NCBI GenBank assembly: GCA_038276395.1
Contig: JBBQAA010000084.1
Location: 1 to 26,040 of the forward strand
Direction: 5' to 3'
Length of the DNA stretch: 26,040 bases
DNA from: JBBQAA01 sp038276395
GTDB lineage: Bacteria; Actinomycetota; Thermoleophilia; Solirubrobacterales; Solirubrobacteraceae
In this document: piece by piece, positions 7,737-15,034 of the stretch
How the letters are laid out: every line of letters begins with the position of its first letter
Position numbering within the stretch: position 1 is the first letter of the stretch
Translations under genes and position numbers: made by a program
Notes under the pieces: model-generated
Database searches by the model: none
What the model saw: only the letters and a program-made list of their open reading frames with translations
What the model was told of the DNA's origin: nothing

Positions 7737-9209
7737 CTACCAGCGGCCGGTGACGACCTTCTGGCGCGTGTAGAAGTCGACGGCGTCGCGGCCGTTGGCG
7801 TGCAGGTCGCCCGCGATCGAGTCCTTCCAGCCGGCGAAGGGGAACCAGGCGACGGGCGCGGCCACGCCGATGTTGACGCCGAGCATCCCGGCCTCGACGC
7901 CGGCCCGCCAGGCTCGGGCGGCGCCGCCGCTCGTCGTGTAGATCGAGGAGGCGTTGCCGTAGCGCGAGCGGTTCTGCCAGGCGAGCGCGGCGTCGAGATC
8001 GCGGACCCGGACGAGCGTGAGCACCGGCCCGAATAGCTCCTCGCGCGCGGCGGGGCCCTCGGGGTCGGCGTTGTCGATGAGCGTCGGGCCGAGCTCGGCG
8101 CCGCCCGGCCCGCCGCCCCGCCGCCCGTCGAGCACGACCTCGGCGCCGTTCGCCGCGGCCTCGGCGATCGCCGCCTCCACCCGCTCCCGGGCGTCCGGCC
8201 CGATCAGCGGGCACACATCGGTGCCGGGGTCCGCCCCGGGGCCGACCCGCAGCGCCGCCGCGGCCGCCGCGAGCCGGTCCCGCCAGTCGTCCTGCTCCGC
8301 GGGCGAGCCCACGAGGAGCGCCACCGACCCGGCCAGGCAGCGCTGGCCCGCGGCGCCGAAGGCCGAGGCCATGACCCCGGGCACGGTGACCTCCGGGTCG
8401 GCGTCCGGCATCAGCACGAGCGCGTTCTTCGCGCCCCCGAGCGCCTGCACGCGCTTGCCGTGCTCGATCCCCCGCATCGCCACGTGACGCGCGACGGCGG
8501 CGCTGCCCACGAAGGACACCGCGTCCACCTCGGGATGAGCGCACAGCGCGTCGACCGCCTCCCGGCCGCCGAGCACGAGGTTGACCACGCCCGGCGGGAT
8601 GTCCTCGACCTCGGCGCACAGCTCGGCGATCCGCCGCGCCGGGAGCGGATCGCGCTCGGAGGGTTTCAGCACGAACGCGTTACCCGTGGCCAGCGCGTAG
8701 GGCAGGAACCACAGCGGGATCATCGCCGGGAAGTTGAACGGGGTGATCGCGGCGACGACCCCGAGCGGCTGGCGGAACGTCTCGACGTCGACCCCGCGCG
8801 CGACGTTCTCGAGCGTCTCGCCCTTCAACAGCGACGGCGTGGCCAGCGCCGCCTCGACCGACTCGATCCCGCGCCCGACCTCGCCGCGGGCATCCGCGAG
8901 CGTCTTGCCCATGTCCTGCGTGACGAGCCGCGCCAGCTCCTCGCGGTGGGCGTCGAGGAGCGTGTGGAGCTTCATGACCGCGCGGGTGCGGGCGAGGACC
9001 GGCGTCGCCGCCCACCCGGCGGCGGCGGCCCGGGCGGCGCGCACCGCGGCGTCGACGTCCGCCTCGCCGCCGAGCGGTATCCGGGCGAGCAGCTCTCCCG
9101 TGGCCGGATCGCGGTCCTCGAGGGTCTCCGTCGCGCGCGCGGGCGTCCACTTCCCGCCGACGTAGAGCGACAGGGTCTCGGCGGCGGCGGGGGAGGCGAT
9201 CGAGGTCAT
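7737..9209 (-). CDS. mmsA: CoA-acylating aldehyde dehydrogenase, methylmalonate-semialdehyde type
   Basis: This 490-aa aldehyde dehydrogenase has TPFNFPAMIPLWFLPYALA around residues 157-175, LKPSE (181-185), and catalytic Cys291 in GQRCLAGS. The usual general-base Glu is replaced in LGGAKNALVLMPDAD (257-271), and the C-terminus contains APVAWFPFAGWKDSIAGDLH. Loss of that Glu, the AGS after the Cys, and the C-terminal block are marks of the MmsA/IolA branch, which converts (methyl)malonate semialdehyde, NAD and CoA to acetyl- or propionyl-CoA. It converges with the amine oxidase operon across a 6-nt gap with no terminator. The likely role is oxidising a semialdehyde from amine or beta-alanine breakdown, or valine breakdown. 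ATG 9209 was chosen because a GAGG lies 9 nt upstream; in-frame ATG 9218 is an alternative. Confidence 0.88.
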   Translation of the reverse strand: MTSIASPAAAETLSLYVGGKWTPARATETLEDRDPATGELLARIPLGGEADVDAAVRAARAAAAGWAATPVLARTRAVMKLHTLLDAHREELARLVTQDMGKTLADARGEVGRGIESVEAALATPSLLKGETLENVARGVDVETFRQPLGVVAAITPFNFPAMIPLWFLPYALATGNAFVLKPSERDPLPARRIAELCAEVEDIPPGVVNLVLGGREAVDALCAHPEVDAVSFVGSAAVARHVAMRGIEHGKRVQALGGAKNALVLMPDADPEVTVPGVMASAFGAAGQRCLAGSVALLVGSPAEQDDWRDRLAAAAAALRVGPGADPGTDVCPLIGPDARERVEAAIAEAAANGAEVVLDGRRGGGPGGAELGPTLIDNADPEGPAAREELFGPVLTLVRVRDLDAALAWQNRSRYGNASSIYTTSGGAARAWRAGVEAGMLGVNIGVAAPVAWFPFAGWKDSIAGDLHANGRDAVDFYTRQKVVTGRW

Positions 9210-9258
9210 GCCTCCCATCCTCGCCGCGTCCGGGCTCGCACGCAAGGAGCACGGCGGA

Positions 9259-9264
9259 TAACGT
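9259..9264 (+). promoter_or_regulatory. Candidate -10 hexamer TAACGT for the MDR oxidoreductase
   Basis: TAACGT fits the actinobacterial TANNNT -10 pattern and lies 11 nt upstream of ATG 9276. A start point about 7 nt downstream would leave only a few untranslated bases. No clear -35 is visible. The same arrangement recurs at other gene starts in the window. Confidence 0.35.
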
Positions 9265-9275
9265 GCGCCACGGGA

Positions 9276-10274
9276 ATGCGCGCGATCGTCATCACGAAGA
9301 AGGGCGGCCCGGAGGTCATGCGGGTCGAGGAGCGGCTTGACTCCGCGCCCGGCCCCGGGGAGGTGGCGATCGACGTCCGCGCCGCGGGGATCAACTTCGC
9401 CGACATCATGGCCCGGCTCGGGCTCTACCCGGACGCGCCGAAGCTGCCCACCGTGGTCGGCTACGAGGTCTCGGGCGAGGTGGCCGCCGTGGGGGAGGGT
9501 GTCGACCGTCACGCCGAGGGGGACCGGGTCATCGCCGCCACGCGCTTCGGCGGCTATGCCTCCCGGGTCGTCGTCCCCGCCGGCAACGTGCTCCCGCTCC
9601 CGCGTGCCTGGAGCTTCGAGCAGGGCGCCGCCTTTCCCGTCAACTACGGCACGGCCTACGCGGCGCTCGTGCGCTACGGCGCGCTCCAGGCCGGCGAGCG
9701 GGTGCTCATCCAGGCCGCCGCGGGCGGCGTCGGCATCGCCGCCACGCAGATCGCGAAGTTCCGCGGCGCCGAGGTGTGGGGGACGTCCTCGCCCGGCAAG
9801 CACGAGGCGATCCGCGGCTTCGGCGTCGACCATCCCGTGGACTACACCGAGGAAGGCTGGGAGGCCGACGTCCCCCCGCTCGATCTCGTCATGGACGCGC
9901 TCGGCGGCGCCTCCTTCCGCCGCTCCTACGGGATGCTGCGCGCCGGCGGCCGGCTCGTCTGCTTCGGCGCGTCGGGCACCGTCTCCGGCGATAAGCGCTC
10001 GCTCGTCTCGGCGCTGCGCACCGTCGTGCGGATGCCGCGCTTCAACGTAATGAAGCAGATGGGGGAGTCAAAGGCGGTCATCGGTTTGAACATCCTCACC
10101 CTGTGGGACGAGTTCGGCACGCTCGAACCCTGGCTCGATCCGCTCACGGAGATGATCGAGGCGGGCGCGATCGTGCCTGAGGTCTCGCGTGCGTTCCCCT
10201 TCGACCGCGCGGGCGACGCCCACTCCTTCATCTCCGACCGGCGGAACGTCGGCAAGGTCGTCCTGACCCCGTAG
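9276..10274 (+). CDS. Zinc-independent MDR oxidoreductase, quinone reductase/VAT1-like
   Basis: This medium-chain dehydrogenase/reductase has 332 aa. The N-terminal GroES-like domain contains RAAGINFADIMARLGLYPDA (residues 35-54) and GYEVSGEVAAVGEGV. The usual zinc-ligand Cys/His residues are absent, as in quinone oxidoreductases. The nucleotide domain has the glycine motif AAAGGVGIAATQIAK (147-161), and LDLVMDALGG follows. The segment RMPRFNVMKQMGESKAVIGLNILTLWDE is typical of the VAT1/synaptic vesicle-like subgroup of this family. It probably reduces a quinone, enone or aldehyde with NADPH. It stands alone between mmsA (divergent) and the leuA leader, and its stop codon lies only 8 nt upstream of the candidate leader promoter, so read-through into leuA is possible. 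The substrate is not predictable. Confidence 0.88.
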   Translation: MRAIVITKKGGPEVMRVEERLDSAPGPGEVAIDVRAAGINFADIMARLGLYPDAPKLPTVVGYEVSGEVAAVGEGVDRHAEGDRVIAATRFGGYASRVVVPAGNVLPLPRAWSFEQGAAFPVNYGTAYAALVRYGALQAGERVLIQAAAGGVGIAATQIAKFRGAEVWGTSSPGKHEAIRGFGVDHPVDYTEEGWEADVPPLDLVMDALGGASFRRSYGMLRAGGRLVCFGASGTVSGDKRSLVSALRTVVRMPRFNVMKQMGESKAVIGLNILTLWDEFGTLEPWLDPLTEMIEAGAIVPEVSRAFPFDRAGDAHSFISDRRNVGKVVLTP

Positions 10275-10281
10275 CGTCCGC

Positions 10282-10287
10282 TAAGAT
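10282..10287 (+). promoter_or_regulatory. Candidate -10 hexamer TAAGAT of the leu leader
   Basis: TAAGAT matches the TANNNT consensus and ends 10 nt before the GTG of the Leu-rich leader peptide. Transcription would then start at about 10294-10298, giving a leaderless or nearly leaderless leader peptide. A -35 element is not evident (CTGACC at 10263 is too close). A second hexamer TAGCGT lies at 10272-10277, overlapping the upstream gene's stop codon. Confidence 0.45.
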
Positions 10288-10297
10288 CGCGGGAGCC

Positions 10298-10351
10298 GTG
10301 ACCTCGCGTCTCGCCCTTCGACTTCTCCTCCTCCCCCCTCGGGGGGAATAG
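10298..10351 (+). CDS. leuL: Leucine-rich leader peptide (leu attenuator leader)
   Basis: GTG 10298 opens a 17-codon frame ending at TAG 10349-10351 with product VTSRLALRLLLLPPRGE. Six of 17 residues are Leu, including four consecutive codons CTT CTC CTC CTC (10322-10333). It lies in the 146-nt gap between the MDR gene and leuA (start 10421), has GGGAG two bases before the GTG, and a TANNNT hexamer 10 nt upstream. This is the classic layout of a leader peptide whose translation reports charged tRNA-Leu, as in leu operon attenuation. The Leu run ends exactly where hairpin 10332-10347 begins, so a ribosome stalled on these codons would cover its 5' arm. Coding status is inferred from context; such a short frame could arise by chance in a pyrimidine-rich stretch. 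Confidence 0.7.
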   Translation: MTSRLALRLLLLPPRGE

Positions 10352-10373
10352 CGCGTGGCGGCCGCCTAGCCGC
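10332..10373 (+). promoter_or_regulatory. Putative leuA attenuator hairpins
   Basis: Two hairpins follow the Leu codons. The first pairs 10332-10337 with 10342-10347 (TCCCCC against GGGGGA, loop CTCG) and ends just before the leader stop codon. The second pairs GCGGC 10358-10362 with GCCGC 10369-10373 (6-nt loop). It competes with the self-complementary GGCGG/CCGCC at 10357-10366. The Leu-codon stretch TCTCC (10324-10328) can also pair with GGAGA at 10383-10387. No U-run follows, so either a U-less terminator or control of leuA translation is possible. Which structure stops expression is not determined by eye. Confidence 0.5.
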
Positions 10374-10420
10374 AAGCCCATCGGAGAGTCAGACGAACGA
10401 GCAAAGGAAGCACCGACGTC

Positions 10421-11983
10421 ATGGATCAGAACAACCGAGTGGTCATCTTCGACACGACGCTGCGCGACGGCGAGCAGTCGCCGGGCATCGCGCTGAACGC
10501 GAGCGAGAAGCTCGAGATCGCCCAGCAGCTCGCGCGACTCGGCGTCGACGTCATCGAGGCGGGCTTCCCCATCGCCTCCGACGGGGACTTCGAGGCCGTC
10601 CGGGGCATCGCCCGCGAGGTCGAGGGCCCGGTCATCTGCGCCCTGGCCCGCGCCGAGGCGCGTGACGTCGCCCGCGCCGCCGAGGCGATCAGGGACGCCG
10701 AGCGCCCGCGCATCCACACGTTCATCTCCACCTCGGACATCCACATCGAGCACCAGCTCCAGTCCACCCGGGAGGACGTCAAGGGCCAGGCCCGCGCCGC
10801 CGTGGCCCAGGCCCGCGAGCACGTGGAGGACGTCGAGTTCTCCCCGATGGACGCCACGCGCGCCGACGTCGAGTTCACCGCCGAGGTCCTGCAGATCGCG
10901 CTCCACGAGGGCGCCACGACGATCAACATCCCCGACACCGTCGGCTACACGACGCCGCTCGAGTTCGCCGCCTTCCTCGAGCGCCTGCGCGCGCTCGTGC
11001 CCGATCTGGCGCGCGCCGTCCTCTCCGTCCATTGCCACGACGACCTCGGCCTCGCGGTGGCCAACTCCTACGCCGGGCTGCAGGCGGGCGCGCGCCAGGC
11101 CGAGGTCGCGGTCAACGGCATCGGAGAGCGCGCGGGGAACGCCTCGCTCGAGGAGCTCGTAATGCTGCTGCACATCCGCGGCGGCGAGCTCGACTCGCTG
11201 TGGAGCGGCGTCTCGACGACGGAGATCGCGCGCACGAGCCGGCTCGTCTCGCGCCTCACGGGCTACTCGGTCCCGCCCAACAAGGCGGTCGTCGGGCGCA
11301 ACGCGTTCGCCCACGAGTCCGGGATTCACCAGGACGGCGTGCTCAAGGAGCGCACGACCTACGAGATCATGGACGCGACCGCCGTCGGGCTCGAGGCCAA
11401 CCAGCTCGTGCTCGGCAAGCACTCGGGCCGCCACGCGCTCAAGGACGCGCTCGAGCAGCTCGGCATCGCCGTCGACGGCGCGCTGCTGAACCAGGCCTTC
11501 ACCCGCTTCAAGGCGATCGCCGACAAGAAGAAGCAGGTCACCGCGATGGACCTCGAGGCGCTCGTCACCGACGAGCTGCGCGAGGAGTCGGCCGGCTACA
11601 CGCTCGCCTGGTTCGACGTCGAGGCCTCGAGCCGCCGCCCGCCGCACGCCACGGTGGGGGTGACGACGCCCGAGGGGGAGGAGGTCACGGGCTCCTTCAC
11701 CGGGGACGGTCCCGTCGACGCCATCTTCCGCGCGATCAACGCCGCCACCGGGCGGGAGGCGAAGCTCCGCGAGTTCCGTATCGACGCCGTGACGGGCGGC
11801 CAGGACGCGCTCGGCGAGACCTCGGTCGTCGTCGAGCACGCCGGGGTGACCGGGGCGGGCCAGGGCGTCGCGACGGACATCCTCGAGGCCGCGGGCCGCG
11901 CCTACGTGCGCGCGCTCTCGAGCGCGGTGCGCCGCGCCGAGCGCGCCGAGGCGGACCTCGAGGGCGCGGGCGCGACGCCGTAG
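10421..11983 (+). CDS. leuA: 2-isopropylmalate synthase
   Basis: LeuA condenses acetyl-CoA with 2-ketoisovalerate, the committed step to leucine. The 520-aa protein begins with a DRE-TIM barrel: FDTTLRDGEQSPG (residues 10-22) carries the catalytic Arg and metal-binding Asp, and VHCHDDLG has metal ligands His204 and His206. NGIGERAGNASLEE and GRNAFAHESGIHQDGVLK follow; these belong to the LeuA subgroup rather than homocitrate synthase. The C-terminal part (from about residue 390, with GFT/GDGPVDAIFRAIN) is the leucine-binding LeuA dimer domain, so feedback inhibition by leucine is expected. An AGGA lies about 12 nt before ATG 10421. It is preceded by a Leu-rich leader and followed by a long hairpin, so it appears to be a single-gene transcription unit apart from leuCD and leuB. 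Confidence 0.97.
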   Translation: MDQNNRVVIFDTTLRDGEQSPGIALNASEKLEIAQQLARLGVDVIEAGFPIASDGDFEAVRGIAREVEGPVICALARAEARDVARAAEAIRDAERPRIHTFISTSDIHIEHQLQSTREDVKGQARAAVAQAREHVEDVEFSPMDATRADVEFTAEVLQIALHEGATTINIPDTVGYTTPLEFAAFLERLRALVPDLARAVLSVHCHDDLGLAVANSYAGLQAGARQAEVAVNGIGERAGNASLEELVMLLHIRGGELDSLWSGVSTTEIARTSRLVSRLTGYSVPPNKAVVGRNAFAHESGIHQDGVLKERTTYEIMDATAVGLEANQLVLGKHSGRHALKDALEQLGIAVDGALLNQAFTRFKAIADKKKQVTAMDLEALVTDELREESAGYTLAWFDVEASSRRPPHATVGVTTPEGEEVTGSFTGDGPVDAIFRAINAATGREAKLREFRIDAVTGGQDALGETSVVVEHAGVTGAGQGVATDILEAAGRAYVRALSSAVRRAERAEADLEGAGATP

Positions 11984-11999
11984 CGGCCTCTACCGCCGA

Positions 12000-12042
12000 C
12001 CGTCCCATCCTCGTGTCGTCAGGCAGCACCGGGATGGGACGG
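12000..12042. terminator. Long bidirectional hairpin between leuA and the convergent lipase gene
   Basis: CCGTCCCATCC (12000-12010) is the exact reverse complement of GGATGGGACGG (12032-12042). Pairing continues inward through a G-T wobble, one mismatch, GTG/CAC and another wobble, leaving a loop of about 9 nt. It sits in the 71-nt gap between two converging stop codons (11983 and 12055), the expected place for a terminator serving both strands. There is no T-tract on either side, as is common in high-GC actinobacteria. Confidence 0.75.
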
Positions 12043-12054
12043 CCGCGGAAGCGC

Positions 12055-12987
12055 TCAGCGCGAAGCGGGGCTCGCGCCGAGCGCCCGGCCCTGCCGGAAC
12101 CCCGCCGCGAGCACGTCGGCCACCGGGCCCGAGGACATGAAGTCCTCCCCCATCGCACGCGCCGCGGCGCGGTCGGGGCCGACGAGGCGGACGCGGGCGC
12201 CGCGGGCGCGGAGCTTCGCCGCCTCGACCTCGGCCGCCGTGCGGCCCGCGGCGCGCAGCGCGCCCCAGACCGATCGCCCGACCGAGCCCGCGGTCGGGGA
12301 CAGGCAGAGGACCTCCCCGGCGCGGCCGACCCGGGCGACGTCGATGTTCGTCGGGCTCCAGATCCCGCCGTCGACGTGCTCCCGCCCGCCAATCTGCACC
12401 GGGGCGAAGAGCCACGGGACCGAGCAGGAGGCGGCGACGGCCTCGGCCACCGTGGCGTCCGGCGCGCCCGGAGCGCCGAAGACGACGCGGCGGCCGCGCC
12501 GGCGATCGACCGTGCAGACGCGCAGCCGGCCGTCCCACGTGGTGCCCCAGCGCTCGACTGCCTCCTCGAGCCCGCCGAGGCCGCCGCGCGCGGTCGGCAT
12601 CCGGGAGAGCACGGCGGCGCGCATGAGCGCTCCGCCGGGCGCCGCGGCGGCGAGCCCGAGCGCGGCGACGGGCGCGCCCGCGGCGACGGCGTACTGGGAG
12701 ACCTTGCGGGCGCCCGAACGCGCCGCGCGGGCCAGGCCCCGCGCGGCCTCGGCCGGCCGCCCGGGGTCGTCGCTGTCCGGCCCCGGCCGCCGCGGCGAGC
12801 GCCCGGCGGCGAGGTGGGCGGCGACGATCGAGCCGGCCGAGGTCCCGACGTAGGACTCGACCTTTCGGAAGTCGAGGCCGGCGGCGTCCTCGAGGCCGGC
12901 GAGCATGCCGCTCATCCACGCCTCCCCGAGCGTTCCCCCGGCGCCGAGGACGAGCACGTCAGGAAGGGTCAGGACGGCCGGGGCCAC
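12055..12987 (-). CDS. Patatin-like phospholipase/acyl hydrolase
   Basis: This 310-aa protein has the patatin Ser-Asp dyad arrangement. The oxyanion loop GAGGTLGEAW spans residues 15-24, nucleophile Ser50 sits in GTSAG (48-52), and catalytic Asp206 sits in HVDGGIWS. It is expected to hydrolyse acyl esters of lipids; a cytoplasmic or membrane-associated place is likely because no signal peptide is present. Residues 61-125 are rich in Arg, Ala and Pro and look like a poorly conserved insertion. The GTG at 12987 is preceded by a TAGCCT hexamer 9 nt upstream, suggesting a leaderless transcript. It is transcribed away from the XRE-cupin gene and converges on leuA. A link to leucine metabolism is not evident. 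Confidence 0.85.
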   Translation of the reverse strand: MAPAVLTLPDVLVLGAGGTLGEAWMSGMLAGLEDAAGLDFRKVESYVGTSAGSIVAAHLAAGRSPRRPGPDSDDPGRPAEAARGLARAARSGARKVSQYAVAAGAPVAALGLAAAAPGGALMRAAVLSRMPTARGGLGGLEEAVERWGTTWDGRLRVCTVDRRRGRRVVFGAPGAPDATVAEAVAASCSVPWLFAPVQIGGREHVDGGIWSPTNIDVARVGRAGEVLCLSPTAGSVGRSVWGALRAAGRTAAEVEAAKLRARGARVRLVGPDRAAARAMGEDFMSSGPVADVLAAGFRQGRALGASPASR

Positions 12988-12996
12988 GCCCGCGAC

Positions 12997-13002
12997 AGGC
13001 TA
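12997..13002 (-). promoter_or_regulatory. Candidate -10 hexamer TAGCCT for the patatin-like gene
   Basis: Read on the minus strand, TAGCCT fits TANNNT and lies 9 nt before GTG 12987, the spacing expected for transcription starting at the start codon. No -35 element is obvious. Confidence 0.4.
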
Positions 13003-13065
13003 GACCCGGAGGAGGCACAGTCCCCCCGCCGCCGCAACCCGAGGAAGCGACGGGCCTCCGGGGGA

Positions 13066-13107
13066 GGGACCGTCCCCCGTACGTGATAGCGTACGCTCGT
13101 ACGTGAT
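13066..13107 (+). promoter_or_regulatory. Promoter/operator region of the XRE-cupin regulator
   Basis: CGTACGTGAT occurs twice, at 13078-13087 and 13098-13107, exactly 20 bp apart (two helical turns). Between them is the palindrome GCGTACGC (13089-13096), so GTACG half-sites occur at 13079, 13091 and 13099. A further symmetric GGGAC-C-GTCCC lies at 13066-13076. TAGCGT (13087-13092), a TANNNT -10 candidate, is inside this array, and the GTG start at 13103 is within the second repeat. Binding here would block RNA polymerase, consistent with autoregulation; this is inferred. Confidence 0.5.
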
Positions 13108-13666
13108 CGCCGTGGGTCCTCGCGTCCGCTCCCTCCGCGAGTCCTCGAATCTGTCCCTGCGGGATCTCGCCGACCGCTCGGGGGTCTCCGCCCCGATGCT
13201 CTCCCAGGTCGAGCGCGGGGAGACGAGCCCAACGCTGTCGGTCGCGCAGCGGATCGCCGCCGGGCTCGACCTCCGGCTCTCCCAGCTTCTGCGCCTCGAC
13301 GAGGACGGCTCGGCGGTCTCCGTCGTCACCCCCGCGGAGCGCCGCGGCGGCGGGGTCGACGGGCACGCCTTCGAGATCCTCACGCCGCCGCTGCCCGGCC
13401 AGCGGGCCGAGCTCTCCCGCCACGTGCTCGCGCCCGGCGCGCGCACCGGCGGCGCCGGCGACCCGCCCATGCACGAGCCGGGTGCCCGCGAGACGGCGCT
13501 CGTCGAGCGCGGCGCGGTCGTGCTCACCTGCGACGGCGCCGAGCACGCGCTCGCGGAGGGGGACTGCGTGACCTTCGACGCCGACCTGACCCATTCGTTC
13601 CACAACCCCGGCCCCGGGGGGGCGGCGCTCCTGGCCGTCGTCTCCGCCGGCCTACGACGGAGCTAG
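13103..13666 (+). CDS. XRE-family regulator with C-terminal cupin domain
   Basis: This 187-aa regulator has an N-terminal XRE/Cro-like helix-turn-helix at about residues 8-62 (RVRSLRESSNLSLRDLADRS, then GVSAPMLSQVERGETSPTL). A small-molecule-sensing cupin follows at about residues 105-182 (HEPGARETALVERGAVVLTC, then ALAEGDCVTFDADLTHSFHN). This architecture is shared with PuuR-like and many amino acid or polyamine regulators, usually repressors. The GTG start sits only 10 nt after a TAGCGT hexamer, so the mRNA is probably leaderless, and repeats overlap that promoter. It stops 6 nt before leuC, so it is likely the first gene of the leuCD transcript. Whether it senses a branched-chain intermediate or controls the pot island about 4 kb upstream cannot be read from the sequence. 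Confidence 0.88.
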   Translation: MIAVGPRVRSLRESSNLSLRDLADRSGVSAPMLSQVERGETSPTLSVAQRIAAGLDLRLSQLLRLDEDGSAVSVVTPAERRGGGVDGHAFEILTPPLPGQRAELSRHVLAPGARTGGAGDPPMHEPGARETALVERGAVVLTCDGAEHALAEGDCVTFDADLTHSFHNPGPGGAALLAVVSAGLRRS

Positions 13667-13672
13667 ACCGCC

Positions 13673-15034
13673 ATGCCCGACAGCCTCTTCGACAAGATCT
13701 GGGCCGCCCACGAGGTCGCGCCCGGCCTCATCTACATCGACCTGCACCTCGTCCACGAGGTCACGAGCCCGCAGGCCTTCGACGGCCTGCGCCTGGCCGG
13801 GCGGAGCGTCCGGCGGCCGGATCGCACCCTGGCCACCGCCGACCACAACACGCCGACCGACGGCACGCCGGTCGCGGCGCGGATCCGCGACCAGCTCTCC
13901 CGCGTGCAGGTGGAGACGCTCGAGCGCAACTGCGCGGAGTTCGGGATCCCCGTCTACTCCCTCGGCTCCGATCGCCAGGGGATCGTCCACGTGATCGGGC
14001 CGGAGCTCGGGGTCACCCAGCCGGGCATGACGATCGTCTGCGGGGACTCCCACACCGCCACCCACGGGGCCTTCGGCGCGCTGGCCTTCGGGATCGGCAC
14101 GAGCGAGGTCGAGCACGTGCTGGCCACGCAGTGCCTGGCCCAGGCCAAGCCCCGCTCGATGCGCATCTCCTATACGGGCGAGCTCGGCCCCGGCGTCACG
14201 GCCAAGGACCTCATCCTCGGCACGATCGGCCAGATAGGGGTCTCGGGCGCCAACGGGCACGTCGTCGAGTACGCCGGCCCGGCCATCGAGGCGCTCTCGA
14301 TGGAGGGACGCATGACGGTCTGCAACATGACGATCGAGGGCGGCGGCCGGGCGGGGATGATCGCGCCCGACGACACCACCTTCGCGTGGGTGGAGGAGCG
14401 CGCGGGGATCTCGATCCCCGCGGAGTGGCGCACGCTCCGCACCGACGCCGGCGCGAGCTTCGAGCGCGAGATCGAGGTCGACGCGAGCGCGCTCTCCCCG
14501 CTCGTCACGTGGGGGACGACCCCCGGGATGGTCGCACCCGTGACCGACTCCGTGCCCGAGCCGCGCGACGAGGGGGAGGAGCGCGCGCTCGAGTACATGG
14601 GGCTCACCGCGGGCACGGCGATCCAGGACATCCGCCTCGACCGCGTGTTCATCGGCTCGTGCACGAATTCGCGGATCGGCGATCTGCGCGCGGCGGCCAA
14701 GGTCGTCGAGGGAAGGAGGGTCGCGCCCGACCTCTACGCGATGGTCGTGCCCGGCTCCGAGCAGGTGCGCGCGCAGGCCGAGGCCGAGGGCCTCGATCGG
14801 GTCTTCACCGCCGCGGGCTTCGACTGGCGGAACGCCGGCTGCTCGATGTGCCTGGGGATGAACCCCGACGTCGCCGCGCCGGGCGAGCGCGTGGCCTCGA
14901 CCTCCAACCGCAACTTCGAGGGGCGCCAGGGCAAGGGCGCCCGCTCCCACCTCGTCTCCCCGCAGATGGCCGCCGCGGCCGCGATCGAGGGGCGCTTCGT
15001 CGACATCCGGACCTGGGAAGGGGCCGTGGCATAA
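13673..15034 (+). CDS. leuC: 3-isopropylmalate/(R)-2-methylmalate dehydratase large subunit
   Basis: LeuC is the 4Fe-4S subunit of isopropylmalate isomerase, an aconitase-family enzyme; with LeuD it also handles citramalate in the pyruvate route to isoleucine. The 453-aa protein has ATADHNTPTD (residues 54-63), VCGDSHTATHGAFGALAFGIG (122-142), and the three cluster ligands Cys330 (GSCTNSR) and Cys390/Cys393 (CSMCLGMNPD). STSNRNFEGRQG near the C-terminus is also conserved. GGAG lies 10 nt before the ATG, within the end of the regulator gene. The TAA is followed immediately by the GTG of leuD. The 453-residue length is near the bacterial (approximately 470) rather than the archaeal-type (approximately 420) form. 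Confidence 0.97.
   Translation: MPDSLFDKIWAAHEVAPGLIYIDLHLVHEVTSPQAFDGLRLAGRSVRRPDRTLATADHNTPTDGTPVAARIRDQLSRVQVETLERNCAEFGIPVYSLGSDRQGIVHVIGPELGVTQPGMTIVCGDSHTATHGAFGALAFGIGTSEVEHVLATQCLAQAKPRSMRISYTGELGPGVTAKDLILGTIGQIGVSGANGHVVEYAGPAIEALSMEGRMTVCNMTIEGGGRAGMIAPDDTTFAWVEERAGISIPAEWRTLRTDAGASFEREIEVDASALSPLVTWGTTPGMVAPVTDSVPEPRDEGEERALEYMGLTAGTAIQDIRLDRVFIGSCTNSRIGDLRAAAKVVEGRRVAPDLYAMVVPGSEQVRAQAEAEGLDRVFTAAGFDWRNAGCSMCLGMNPDVAAPGERVASTSNRNFEGRQGKGARSHLVSPQMAAAAAIEGRFVDIRTWEGAVA

Noticed and set aside
10357..10366. GGCGGCCGCC as a stand-alone regulator site
   Set aside because: Such 10-bp GC palindromes are expected often by chance at this base composition. It is kept only as part of the leuA leader structure.
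10275..10420. T-box riboswitch before leuA
   Set aside because: The 146-nt space is short, with no T-box-like conserved AGGGUGG segment or specifier stem seen. The Leu-rich leader frame explains the region better.
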